In this document: positions 9,584 through 17,084 of the stretch, piece after piece
Numbering within the stretch: position 1 is the stretch's first letter
Layout of the letters: each line of letters opens with the position of its first letter
Source of the DNA: Catenulispora sp. MAP5-51
Lineage (GTDB): Bacteria; Actinomycetota; Actinomycetes; Streptomycetales; Catenulisporaceae
Direction: 5' to 3'
Assembly: GCF_041261205.1 (NCBI RefSeq)
Contig: NZ_JBGCCH010000002.1
Location: 124,001-188,000, forward strand
Length of the DNA stretch: 64,000 nucleotides
Position numbers and translations under genes: made by a program
The notes under the pieces: generated by a model
Told to the model about the DNA's origin: nothing
The model's input: only the letters and a program-made list of their open reading frames with translations
Databases searched by the model: none

Positions 9584-10289
9584 GAGTGGAATCCCCCTGG
9601 CTGGAAAGTCGGGTCGATCTGAAGCGGGTCGCCGGAGCCGCACGCTCATCGCCGGGCCCCCCGTGACGGCATCCGAGTATTCGAACACATCACCGGTCCC
9701 CGCGACATCCGGATGCGGGCTTTGAGGGGAACCCGACAGCGCAGCGGCGCCCGATCGAAGGGCTGACCGGCCCGGCGACGCCCACAGCTGTGCGCGTTCG
9801 CGCTGGCTGAAGCGAGGCTTCGACGCTCATGGTCGGATTCTCCTGAAGAATGCGCGCGTTCCCAAAAGCGTGTCTTCCGCGGGAGACGCGATCGCTTGTC
9901 GCATGAGCTGCTCATAGTACAGATACTGGGGATACCCATCGGCACCGTCCCGGGGGATCCGCCACCGAGAGTTCATCCACGAGTTCATTGGCGAGTTCAC
10001 CCGCGCGCCGCCGACTCCGTGCCCGAGCCGCGAGCCCCGAGCCGTGAGCCCCTGGCACCGAGCCGCGAGCCCCGGCCGCCGACGGCGGCCCGCCGCCCCC
10101 GACGCTCCGAACACCCGACCGAGTCCACCGCCTGATCCGCCCGGCGCACCTCAACGGCGGAGCGCAAAGGTGTCCGGGCTCTGTGCCGGATGGGTCACAG
10201 CATGTCGTCAACCGCCCCGGCGGCCCACGCCGATGTCATATTGTGGGCCGACTGACTTCTCACCGAACGCCACCGCAACAGGGGAATCC
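9584..10289. other. About 700-bp divergent intergenic region
   Basis: This separates the leftward DUF2079 group from the rightward dehydrogenase operon. I see no gene with clear family resemblance. Two short leftward frames are linked by ATGA: 9976-9827 and 9830-9690. The second follows AGGAGAATCCGACC, and both have lower third-position GC than real genes here. The region also holds three GAGTTCA copies at 9969-9999. Degenerate copies of GAGCCGCGAGCCCC lie at about 10022-10075. TTGTCG (9896-9901) and TACAGA (9918-9923), 16 nt apart, flank an ATGAGC/GCTCAT inverted repeat, giving a weak promoter candidate. Confidence 0.5.
9969..9999. repeat. Three direct GAGTTCA repeats with exact 12-bp period
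   Basis: GAGTTCA occurs at 9969-9975, 9981-9987 and 9993-9999. The spacing is 12 bp, close to one helical turn, which suits cooperative binding on one DNA face. The array lies in the divergent intergenic region, about 290 bp before the dehydrogenase start. Confidence 0.55.
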
Positions 10290-11501
10290 ATGCCCGAAAC
10301 CGCACAAAACGGCTTCGCTCACGAAGTCGTGGTCATCGGCGGGGGCGGGCATGTCGGCCTGCCGCTGGCTATCGCGCTCGCCGACCGCGGCGCCTCGGTG
10401 GTCGTCTACGACGTCAGCGCGGAGGCCGTCGAGGCGGTGAACTCCGCCCGGCTGCCGTTCGACGAGCCCGGGGCCGCCCCGGTGATCGAGCGCGTGGTGG
10501 CCGCCGGGACGCTGTCGGCCTCCACGGACCCCGCGGTGGTGGCCGACTGCGAGCACGTGATCGTGGTCATCGGGACCCCGGTGGACGAGCACCTGAACCC
10601 CGACCAGACCGCGATCCCGCGGGCGCTGGAGACCTGTGCGCCGCACTTCCGGGACGGCCAGCTGCTGATACTGCGATCCACGGTGTACCCCGGGGTCACC
10701 GAGCTGGTCGAGCGGATGATCGCGCGCCTGGGCGTGGCCGTCGACGTGGCCTTCTGTCCCGAGCGCATCGCCGAGGGCAAGGCCATGACCGAGCTCTACG
10801 AGCTGCCGCAGATCGTCTCCGGGCGGACCGAGCAGGCCCAGCAGCGTGCGGAGGCGCTGTTCCGCCGGCTCACCGACAAGATCGTGCACCTGAGCCCGGA
10901 AGAGGCCGAGCTGGCCAAGCTGTTCACCAACACCTGGCGCTACATCAAGTTCGCCGCGGTGAACCAGTTCTACATGATGGCCAACGACCGGGGCCTGGAC
11001 TTCGAACGCATCCGGGCCGGGCTGACGCAGGACTACCCGCGCGCGGAAGACATGCCCGGCGCCGGGTTCACCGCGGGCCCCTGCCTGTTCAAGGACGCCA
11101 TGCAGCTGGCGGCGTTCCACAACAACAACTTCACCCTCGGCTACGCGGCGATGACCACGAACGAGGGCCTGCCGCTGTACGTCGTGGACCGGCTGGACTC
11201 CCAGTACGACCTGAAGAACATGACGGTCGGCATCCTGGGCATGGCGTTCAAGGGCGGCTCGGACGACACCCGCTCCTCGCTGTCCTACAAGCTCAAGCGG
11301 ATCCTGAAGTTCAAGGCCGCCGAGGTGCTGTGCACCGACCCGCTGGTCACCACCGACCCCTCGCTGGTCGGCCTGGAGGAGGTCCTGGAGAAGGCGGACC
11401 TGCTCATCGTCGGCGCCCCGCACCCGGAGTACCGCGGCCTGAAGGCCACGGTGCCGGTGGCCGACATCTGGAACGTCTTCGGCGACGGGGTCCGCGTATG
11501 A
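10290..11501 (+). CDS. Nucleotide-sugar (UDP-glucose/UDP-ManNAc type) dehydrogenase
   Basis: The 403-aa enzyme would oxidise a nucleotide sugar to its uronic acid in two NAD-dependent steps in the cytoplasm. The Rossmann motif VVVIGGGGHVGLPLA lies at 13-27. The signature VIGTPV is near 98. The catalytic cysteine C265 sits in AGPCLFKD (usual form G-x-C-L-P-K-D), so Phe replaces the common Pro. The C-terminal UDP-binding domain contains GMAFKGGSDDTRSS. ATG 10290 follows AGGGGAATCC; the frame is open further upstream but without codon-like composition. Its stop overlaps the next gene (ATGA), so it heads an operon with GT2 and epimerase genes. The exact sugar is not decidable here. Confidence 0.85.
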   Translation: MPETAQNGFAHEVVVIGGGGHVGLPLAIALADRGASVVVYDVSAEAVEAVNSARLPFDEPGAAPVIERVVAAGTLSASTDPAVVADCEHVIVVIGTPVDEHLNPDQTAIPRALETCAPHFRDGQLLILRSTVYPGVTELVERMIARLGVAVDVAFCPERIAEGKAMTELYELPQIVSGRTEQAQQRAEALFRRLTDKIVHLSPEEAELAKLFTNTWRYIKFAAVNQFYMMANDRGLDFERIRAGLTQDYPRAEDMPGAGFTAGPCLFKDAMQLAAFHNNNFTLGYAAMTTNEGLPLYVVDRLDSQYDLKNMTVGILGMAFKGGSDDTRSSLSYKLKRILKFKAAEVLCTDPLVTTDPSLVGLEEVLEKADLLIVGAPHPEYRGLKATVPVADIWNVFGDGVRV

Positions 11502-12253
11502 CACCGGCGGCGGACCCGAACCGGCCGAAGGTCTCGGTCATCATCCCGGCCTACAACGAGGGCGACACGGTGCTCCCGGTGCTGGACCGGCTCTTCGAGT
11601 CCGTCCAGCTGCCGTGCGAGGTGCTGGTCGTGGTGGACACCCCCGAGGACACCACGATGCCGGTGATAGAGAAGTACGCGGCCGCCGAGCCCCGGCTCAA
11701 GGCGCTGGTCAACACCTACGGCCGGGGCCCGGCCAACGCCATCCGGTTCGGCATCGACGCGGCTCTGAGCCCGGCGGTGGTGGTGACCATGGCCGACGGC
11801 TGCGACGACCCGCGGCAGATCGACGACCTGGCCCGGCTCGTGGAGCGCGGCGTGGCGGTGGCCGCGGCCTCCCGCTACATGGCCGGCGGCCAGCAGGTCG
11901 GCGGGCCGCTGCTCAAGGGCCTGATGTCGCAGGCCGCGGGCCGCTCGCTGGCCTGGTTCGCGCGCGTGGGCACGCGCGATGCGACCAACTCCTTCAAGGC
12001 CTACTCCACCGAGTTCGTCCGCGAGGTCGGCATCGACTCCCGCGACGGCTTCGAGATCGGCATCGAGCTGGCCGCCAAGGCCCGCCGGCTGCGCCGTCCG
12101 GTCGCCGAGATCCCGACCATCTGGCTGGACCGCACCCAGGGCGGCTCCAACTTCCAGCTGCGCAAGTGGCTGCCCAAGTACCTGCGCTGGTACCGGTTCG
12201 CCTTCGGGCCGCCGTTGACCGTCGAGCAGCTCCGTACCAAGACCGAGAACTGA
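11498..12253 (+). CDS. GT2 family glycosyltransferase
   Basis: This is a cytoplasmic 251-aa GT-A fold transferase. The nucleotide-binding start VSVIIPAYNEGDTVLPVLDR lies near 12-31, and the acidic loop MADGCDDPRQIDD replaces the usual D-x-D. The region RDATNSFKAYSTEF resembles the acceptor-side segment of dolichol-phosphate-mannose-synthase-like GT2 proteins. There is no membrane segment. The start ATG overlaps the upstream stop (ATGA), so it is co-translated with the dehydrogenase, and the epimerase gene follows 19 nt later. It may use the sugar produced by these two neighbours; this is inference from operon structure. Confidence 0.8.
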   Translation: MTPAADPNRPKVSVIIPAYNEGDTVLPVLDRLFESVQLPCEVLVVVDTPEDTTMPVIEKYAAAEPRLKALVNTYGRGPANAIRFGIDAALSPAVVVTMADGCDDPRQIDDLARLVERGVAVAAASRYMAGGQQVGGPLLKGLMSQAAGRSLAWFARVGTRDATNSFKAYSTEFVREVGIDSRDGFEIGIELAAKARRLRRPVAEIPTIWLDRTQGGSNFQLRKWLPKYLRWYRFAFGPPLTVEQLRTKTEN

Positions 12254-12272
12254 AATCCAGGAAGCGATATCC

Positions 12273-13307
12273 ATGTCTGAGAAAGTCCTCGTCTCCGGCT
12301 CGGCCGGCTTCATCGGCGGCTACGTCGTGGAGGAGCTGCTCTCCCGCGGCTACACCGTGGTCGGCATCGACAACTACTCGAAGTACGGCAAGATCGTGAA
12401 GTCGTACGACGACCACCCGGACTACCAGTTCCACGAGGGCGACGTCCGCGACACCGCGCTGATGACCGAGCTGCTGGGGACTTGCGACCACTTCATCGCC
12501 GGCGCGGCGCTGATCGGCGGCATCTCCTACTTCCACACCTACGCCTACGACCTGCTGGCGACCAACGAGCGCATCATCGCCTCCTCGTGCGACGCCGCCA
12601 TCAAGGCGCACAACAGCGGCAACGGCCGGCTGAAGAAGGTCACGTACATGTCCTCCTCGATGGTCTTCGAGTCCACCGAGGAGTGGCCCTCCGTGGAGGG
12701 CTCCGAGCGCAAGGTGCCGCCGCCGCTGTCGTCCTACGGCTTCCAGAAGCTGGCGGTGGAGTACTTCGCGCGCGCGGCGTGGGACCAGTACAAGCTGCCC
12801 TACACGATCGTGCGGCCGTTCAACTGCGTCGGCATCGGCGAGTCCCGCGCGCTGGGCGACGAGGAGATCCTGTCCGGCAACGTCAAGCTGGCGATGAGCC
12901 ACGTGGTGCCGGACCTGGTGCAGAAGATCGTCAAGGGCCAGGACCCGCTGCACATCCTGGGCACCGGCGAGCAGGTGCGCCACTACACCTACGGCGGCGA
13001 CCTGGCCCGCGGCATCGTGACCGCGATGGCGCACCCGGCGGCGCTGAACGACGACTTCAACCTGTCCACCCCGGCCGGGCACTCGGTGAAGCAGCTGGCC
13101 GAGGCGATCTGGGCCAAGATCAAGGGCCCGGACGTCCCGCTGACCCTGGTCTCCGACGACCCGTTCGAGTACGACGTGCAGCGCCGCGTGCCCGCCACCG
13201 AGAAGGCCGAGCGGGTCCTGGGCTTCACCGCCGACACCTCGCTGGAGCAGATGCTCGACGAGGTCGTCCCGTGGATCGTCGCCGCGGTCGAGAACGGCAC
13301 GATCTGA
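12273..13307 (+). CDS. NAD-dependent nucleotide-sugar epimerase/dehydratase (extended SDR)
   Basis: The 344-aa product carries the Rossmann motif GSAGFIGG at 9-16 and the active-site pair Y155-x3-K159 in SSYGFQKLAV, with SSS just before it (YMSSSMVF). The segment VRPFNCVGIGE matches the extended-SDR substrate region. It acts on an NDP-sugar in the cytoplasm; whether as 4-epimerase, 4,6-dehydratase or decarboxylase I cannot say. The substitution of AGAALIGGISYFHTY for the usual H-x-A-A segment is reminiscent of GDP-mannose 3,5-epimerase-like enzymes. It is third in the operon, with a terminator hairpin just after it. Confidence 0.8.
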   Translation: MSEKVLVSGSAGFIGGYVVEELLSRGYTVVGIDNYSKYGKIVKSYDDHPDYQFHEGDVRDTALMTELLGTCDHFIAGAALIGGISYFHTYAYDLLATNERIIASSCDAAIKAHNSGNGRLKKVTYMSSSMVFESTEEWPSVEGSERKVPPPLSSYGFQKLAVEYFARAAWDQYKLPYTIVRPFNCVGIGESRALGDEEILSGNVKLAMSHVVPDLVQKIVKGQDPLHILGTGEQVRHYTYGGDLARGIVTAMAHPAALNDDFNLSTPAGHSVKQLAEAIWAKIKGPDVPLTLVSDDPFEYDVQRRVPATEKAERVLGFTADTSLEQMLDEVVPWIVAAVENGTI

Positions 13308-13343
13308 CGCTTTGCGGATATTCCGGGTCCGCTAGGTGCATTA

Positions 13344-13373
13344 GCGCCGGTCCCCCATTCGGCGGACCGGCGC
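13344..13373 (+). terminator. Perfect 10-bp terminator hairpin
   Basis: GCGCCGGTCC (13344-13353) pairs with GGACCGGCGC (13364-13373) around a 10-nt loop. It lies 36 nt after the epimerase stop and closes the three-gene operon. No T-tract follows. Confidence 0.7.
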
Positions 13374-13525
13374 CTGGGGCCGCGCATTGTTAAGTACCAT
13401 GAGCCGTCGTCGCCTTGTCCGGGCCGCGGGCAGCTCCCGGCGTTCCCGCGTTTCCGCTTTCCGCTCTGGCGGGCAACCGGATCCACCCCGGCCGGCGTCA
13501 GAAACCTAGGAGGAGGTGCGCGACG

Positions 13526-14212
13526 ATGACGGACTACAGCGACGTGTGGATCGTGATCCCGGTCTACAACGAGGGCGCCGTCATCGGCGACGTCGTGGAG
13601 AACACGCGCGCGACGTTCCCGAACATCGTCTGCGTCGACGACGGCAGCCGCGACGATTCGGCCGCGCGGATCGCCGAGACCGGCGCGCACCTGGTGCGGC
13701 ACCCGGTCAACCTCGGACAGGGCGCGGCCCTGCAGACCGGCATCGCCTACGCCCTGGCCCAGCCGGGCATGCGCCACCTGGTCACCTTCGACGCCGACGG
13801 CCAGCACCGGGTGGAGGACGCCGAGACGATGCTCGCCGTGGCCCGCACCGAGGGCGCCGACGTGGTCCTGGGATCGCGCTTCCTGGAGCAGAACGAGCAG
13901 ATCCCGCTGCTGAAGCGGATCGTGCTGCGCACCGTGGTGGCGCTGAGCCCCACCGCGCGCAAGCTCAAGCTGTCCGACGCGCACAACGGGCTGCGGGTGA
14001 TGAACCGCGAGGCCGCCTCCGGCCTGCGGATCACCATGAACGGCATGGCGCACGCCTCGGAGATCGTCGGCTTCCTGGCGAGCTCGGGGCTGAAGGTCCG
14101 GGAGGTCCCGGTCACCATCTTGTACACCGACTACTCGCGGTCCAAGGGCCAGTCGTTGATCAACGGCGTCAACATACTGTTCGACCTGTCGGTCCGGCAG
14201 CGAGGGGCGTAG
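13526..14212 (+). CDS. GT2 glycosyltransferase, polyprenol-phosphate-sugar synthase-like
   Basis: The 228-aa cytoplasmic GT-A protein starts WIVIPVYNEGAVIGDVVENT, has CVDDGSRDDS near 40 and the metal-binding D-x-D in FDADGQH near 88-92. Such short GT2 proteins usually transfer a sugar to polyprenyl phosphate. I chose ATG 13526 because AGGAGGAGG sits just upstream; the open frame extends back to 13415. DUF2304 begins 5 nt after its stop, and the same pairing recurs at 33731-34961. The pair resembles systems where a GT2 enzyme works with a small membrane partner. TACCAT at 13395-13400 could be its -10 element. Confidence 0.8.
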   Translation: MTDYSDVWIVIPVYNEGAVIGDVVENTRATFPNIVCVDDGSRDDSAARIAETGAHLVRHPVNLGQGAALQTGIAYALAQPGMRHLVTFDADGQHRVEDAETMLAVARTEGADVVLGSRFLEQNEQIPLLKRIVLRTVVALSPTARKLKLSDAHNGLRVMNREAASGLRITMNGMAHASEIVGFLASSGLKVREVPVTILYTDYSRSKGQSLINGVNILFDLSVRQRGA

Positions 14213-14217
14213 AACTC

Positions 14218-14643
14218 ATGTGGATCCAGTTCATCCTGATCGCGACCGCGATCGTGCTGTTCGTCTTCTTCATCCGCAGCTCGCACTCGGTCAAGACCCA
14301 GGCGTTCAAGCGCATCGGGTTCATCGTCTTCCTGGGCCTGAGCCTGGACGCCGTGCTGCGGCCGAACGACACCACCTGGCTGGCCCACAAGGTCGGGGTC
14401 GGCCGTGGCGCGGACCTGCTGCTGTACATGCTGGTCGCGGCCTTCGCGTTCTTCGCGGTGAACACCTTCCTGCGGTTCCGCAACCTGGAGCGCCGCTTCA
14501 CCGACCTGGCCAGGTCCATCGCGCTGCGCGACGCCCAGGCCCCGGCCGTGGTGACGGCGCCGGCGGCGCGGGTGCCGGCCCGGGCGGCCGAGAAGGAGGA
14601 GCCCGAGCCGGAGCCCACGCTGTCTGGAGGACCGGCTCGATGA
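14218..14643 (+). CDS. DUF2304 small membrane protein
   Basis: The 141-aa product has three hydrophobic segments (about 1-20, 35-50, 62-80). Then come a short basic amphipathic stretch, FRNLERRFTDLARSIALRD, and a Glu/Pro/Ala tail. Order and length fit DUF2304 proteins, which often sit beside GT2 polyprenol-phosphate glycosyltransferases and may anchor or activate them; that role is inferred. The start lies 5 nt after the GT2 stop, and its TGA overlaps the ATG of galE, so the three are translationally linked. A second DUF2304-GT2 pair lies at 33731-34961 in the opposite gene order. Confidence 0.75.
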   Translation: MWIQFILIATAIVLFVFFIRSSHSVKTQAFKRIGFIVFLGLSLDAVLRPNDTTWLAHKVGVGRGADLLLYMLVAAFAFFAVNTFLRFRNLERRFTDLARSIALRDAQAPAVVTAPAARVPARAAEKEEPEPEPTLSGGPAR

Positions 14644-15599
14644 CCTGGCTGGTGACCGGCGGCGCCGGGTACATCGGCGCCCATGTCGTGCGGGCCCTGA
14701 TCGCCGACGGCCACGAGGTGGCCGTGCTGGACGACCTGTCCACCGGCTTCAAGGAGCGGGTGCCCGACGGTGTGCCGCTGATCATGGGCACGGTCCTGGA
14801 CCCGGCCGCGCTGGCGCGCGCCTTCGGGGACCACGAGGTCTCCGGCGTCGTGCACCTGGCCGGCAAGAAGAAGGTCGGCGAGTCGGTCGCCGAACCCCTC
14901 TACTACTTCCACGAGAACGTCGAGGGCCTGCGGGTCCTGCTGGCGGCCATGGGCGGGCACGGCGTGCGCTCCCTGGTGTTCTCCTCCAGCGCCGCCGCCT
15001 ACGGGATGCCCGACGTGGAGTTCGTCACCGAGGACACCCCCTGCGCGCCGCTGAGCCCCTACGGGCTGACCAAGCTGGTCGGCGAACAGATGATCGCCGC
15101 CGCGGCGGTCGCCCAGCCGCTGAGCTACGTGAACATCCGCTACTTCAACGTCGCCGGCAGCGCGAGCCCCGAGCTCGCCGACCGGGGCGCGGCCAACCTG
15201 ATCCCGCTGATCTTCGAACGCGTCGACGCCGGACTGCCCCCGCGCATCTTCGGCGACGACTACCCGACCCCGGACGGCACCGGGATCCGGGACTACATCC
15301 ACGTCGCAGACCTCGCCGAGGCGCACACCGCGGCGGCGCGCCGGCTGATCGCCGACCCGCAGACCGCGCTCACCGTCAACGCCGGCCGCGGCGTGGGCGT
15401 GTCGGTGCGCGAGATCATCCAGACCGTCGGCTCCGTGATCGGCGAGCCCGGCCTCACCGGGGCCGTGGAGGCACGCCGGCCCGGCGACCCGGCCCGCTCG
15501 GTGGCCTCCGCCGACCGGATCCGCGAGGAGCTGGGGTGGACGGCGCGGCGGGACGTGCGCGAGATGGTGGAGTCGGCGTGGGCGGGGTGGCGCCGGTGA
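14640..15599 (+). CDS. galE: UDP-glucose 4-epimerase (GalE-like)
   Basis: The 319-aa extended SDR would interconvert UDP-glucose and UDP-galactose with bound NAD. Motifs: TGGAGYIG at 6-13, VVHLAGKKKVGESV near 76-89 (the K-x-V-x-E-S element typical of GalE), SSSAAAYG, and the catalytic Y141-x3-K145 in SPYGLTKLVGE. NIRYFNVAGS and GTGIRDYIHVADLA are also GalE hallmarks. ATG 14640 overlaps the DUF2304 stop (ATGA), and its own stop overlaps the acyltransferase GTG (GTGA). UDP-galactose made here could feed galactose-containing wall polymers. Confidence 0.85.
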   Translation: MTWLVTGGAGYIGAHVVRALIADGHEVAVLDDLSTGFKERVPDGVPLIMGTVLDPAALARAFGDHEVSGVVHLAGKKKVGESVAEPLYYFHENVEGLRVLLAAMGGHGVRSLVFSSSAAAYGMPDVEFVTEDTPCAPLSPYGLTKLVGEQMIAAAAVAQPLSYVNIRYFNVAGSASPELADRGAANLIPLIFERVDAGLPPRIFGDDYPTPDGTGIRDYIHVADLAEAHTAAARRLIADPQTALTVNAGRGVGVSVREIIQTVGSVIGEPGLTGAVEARRPGDPARSVASADRIREELGWTARRDVREMVESAWAGWRR

Positions 15600-16927
15600 C
15601 TGAAGGAGTGGGGACAGCCGGAGTGACGGCGGCGGGCACTGAGACCAAGACCGACGCCGAGGCCGAGACTGAGGCTGGCAGCGCTGCCCAGCCCGGCCCG
15701 CCGGCCGGCGAAGCGGCGCCGCCCCCGGCCCGTCCTCCCCGGCTCTACGCACTGGACCTCATACGCTTCATCGCCGCGGCGGTGGTGGTGCTGCGCCACT
15801 GGGTGGCGATCGGCGCGGTCTACGTGGGCAACCACTGGGTCTACGCCTGGGGCATCGCGCAGCCCAAGCACATAGCGCCCTTCCCCCTCGTCGCGGTCGC
15901 GACCTACGGAGACCTCGGCGTCCAGCTCTTCTTCCTGATCAGCGGATTCGTGATCTGCATGAGCAGCTGGGGCCGCACGCTCGGCCAGTTCGGCACCTCG
16001 CGCGTCTCACGGCTCTACCCCGCCTACTGGTTCTCGGTGCTCGCCTCGATCGCGGTGCTGCTGGCCCTCCCCCGTCTGGGCGTGCACCGGTGGCCCGGGA
16101 CGTTCCACGACGTTCTGATGAACCTGACCATGACGCAGAGCTTCTACGGCGTCCACGACATCGACCCGGTGTACTGGACCCTTGCCGCTGAACTGCGCTT
16201 CTACCTGCTGTTCGCGATCGTCGTGGCGTTCGGCGTCACCTACCGCCGCGTCATGTACTTCTGCTGGCTGTGGGTGTTCGCTGCGATGTTCACGCAGGTC
16301 ACCGGCAACGGCACGCTGAACCAGATCCTGCAGCCGGCCTACGCCCCGTACTTCATCGCCGGAGTCGCTTTCTTCCTGATGTGGCGCTTCGGGCCGACCA
16401 TGCTGCTGTGGGCGCTGGTCGGGGTGTCGTTCCTGACCGCACAGTCGCAGACCACCCCGGACCCGGCCTCGTTCCCCGAGATCGGCTGGGCCTACCCGCG
16501 CTGGCCGATGCTGCTGTGCCTGGTGCTGTTCTTCACCCTGATGGCCCTGGTCGCGCTGCACAAGCTCGACTGGGTCAGCTGGAAGCCGCTGGCCACCCTC
16601 GGCGCCCTGACCTACCCGCTGTACCTGCTCCACCAGGACATCGGCTTCACGATGATCGCCTACCTGCACCGGCACCTGTCGTTCTGGCCCACCCTCGGCG
16701 TGGCCTCGGTCGGCATCCTGGCGCTGTGCTACCTGGTCCAGCGGTTCGTCGAACCGACGGTGCAGCGGCTGCTGAAGAACGGCATCAAGAACTCCCTGGC
16801 GGCCATGCGCCGCGGCGACGAGGGCACCCCGTCCGCGGGCCGGGGCTCGAGAAGTCGCACATTCCTGATTCCGCACCAGACCGCGGCTTCGTCGCCGTCG
16901 CCGTCGCCGTCCGAACCAGCTCCATGA
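15596..16927 (+). CDS. Acyltransferase 3 family membrane O-acyltransferase
   Basis: The 443-aa product has a polar Glu/Thr/Ala/Pro N-tail of about 45 residues, then some ten membrane spans. The family start is [20 protein letters not shown], with the conserved Arg and His thought to act in acyl transfer; [13 protein letters not shown] follows. Such proteins acetylate or succinylate surface sugars. I chose GTG 15596 because it overlaps the galE stop (GTGA); an ATG at 15536 in the same frame lies inside galE. It is the last gene of the GT2-DUF2304-galE-acyltransferase operon, so it probably modifies the glycan made by those neighbours. Confidence 0.85.
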   Translation: MTEGVGTAGVTAAGTETKTDAEAETEAGSAAQPGPPAGEAAPPPARPPRLYALDLIRFIAAAVVVLRHWVAIGAVYVGNHWVYAWGIAQPKHIAPFPLVAVATYGDLGVQLFFLISGFVICMSSWGRTLGQFGTSRVSRLYPAYWFSVLASIAVLLALPRLGVHRWPGTFHDVLMNLTMTQSFYGVHDIDPVYWTLAAELRFYLLFAIVVAFGVTYRRVMYFCWLWVFAAMFTQVTGNGTLNQILQPAYAPYFIAGVAFFLMWRFGPTMLLWALVGVSFLTAQSQTTPDPASFPEIGWAYPRWPMLLCLVLFFTLMALVALHKLDWVSWKPLATLGALTYPLYLLHQDIGFTMIAYLHRHLSFWPTLGVASVGILALCYLVQRFVEPTVQRLLKNGIKNSLAAMRRGDEGTPSAGRGSRSRTFLIPHQTAASSPSPSPSEPAP

Positions 16928-17084
16928 GAAGCCGTCACGGGCTGCGCGGTCCGGTCACCCTGCGCATCCTTCACGTCACCCAGGGCACCAAGGCCTTGAT
17001 TGTGTCACAGCTTCTCCAGACCAGAAGACCAGCCCCGGTATCCACCGGGTAATCTCTACTGTCGCGCTCGGCAGGTCACGAACC

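Noticed and set aside
9646-9945. A 99-codon leftward frame in the long intergenic gap
   Set aside because: It is Arg/Ser/Cys-rich with low third-position GC, no ribosome-binding site and no family resemblance.
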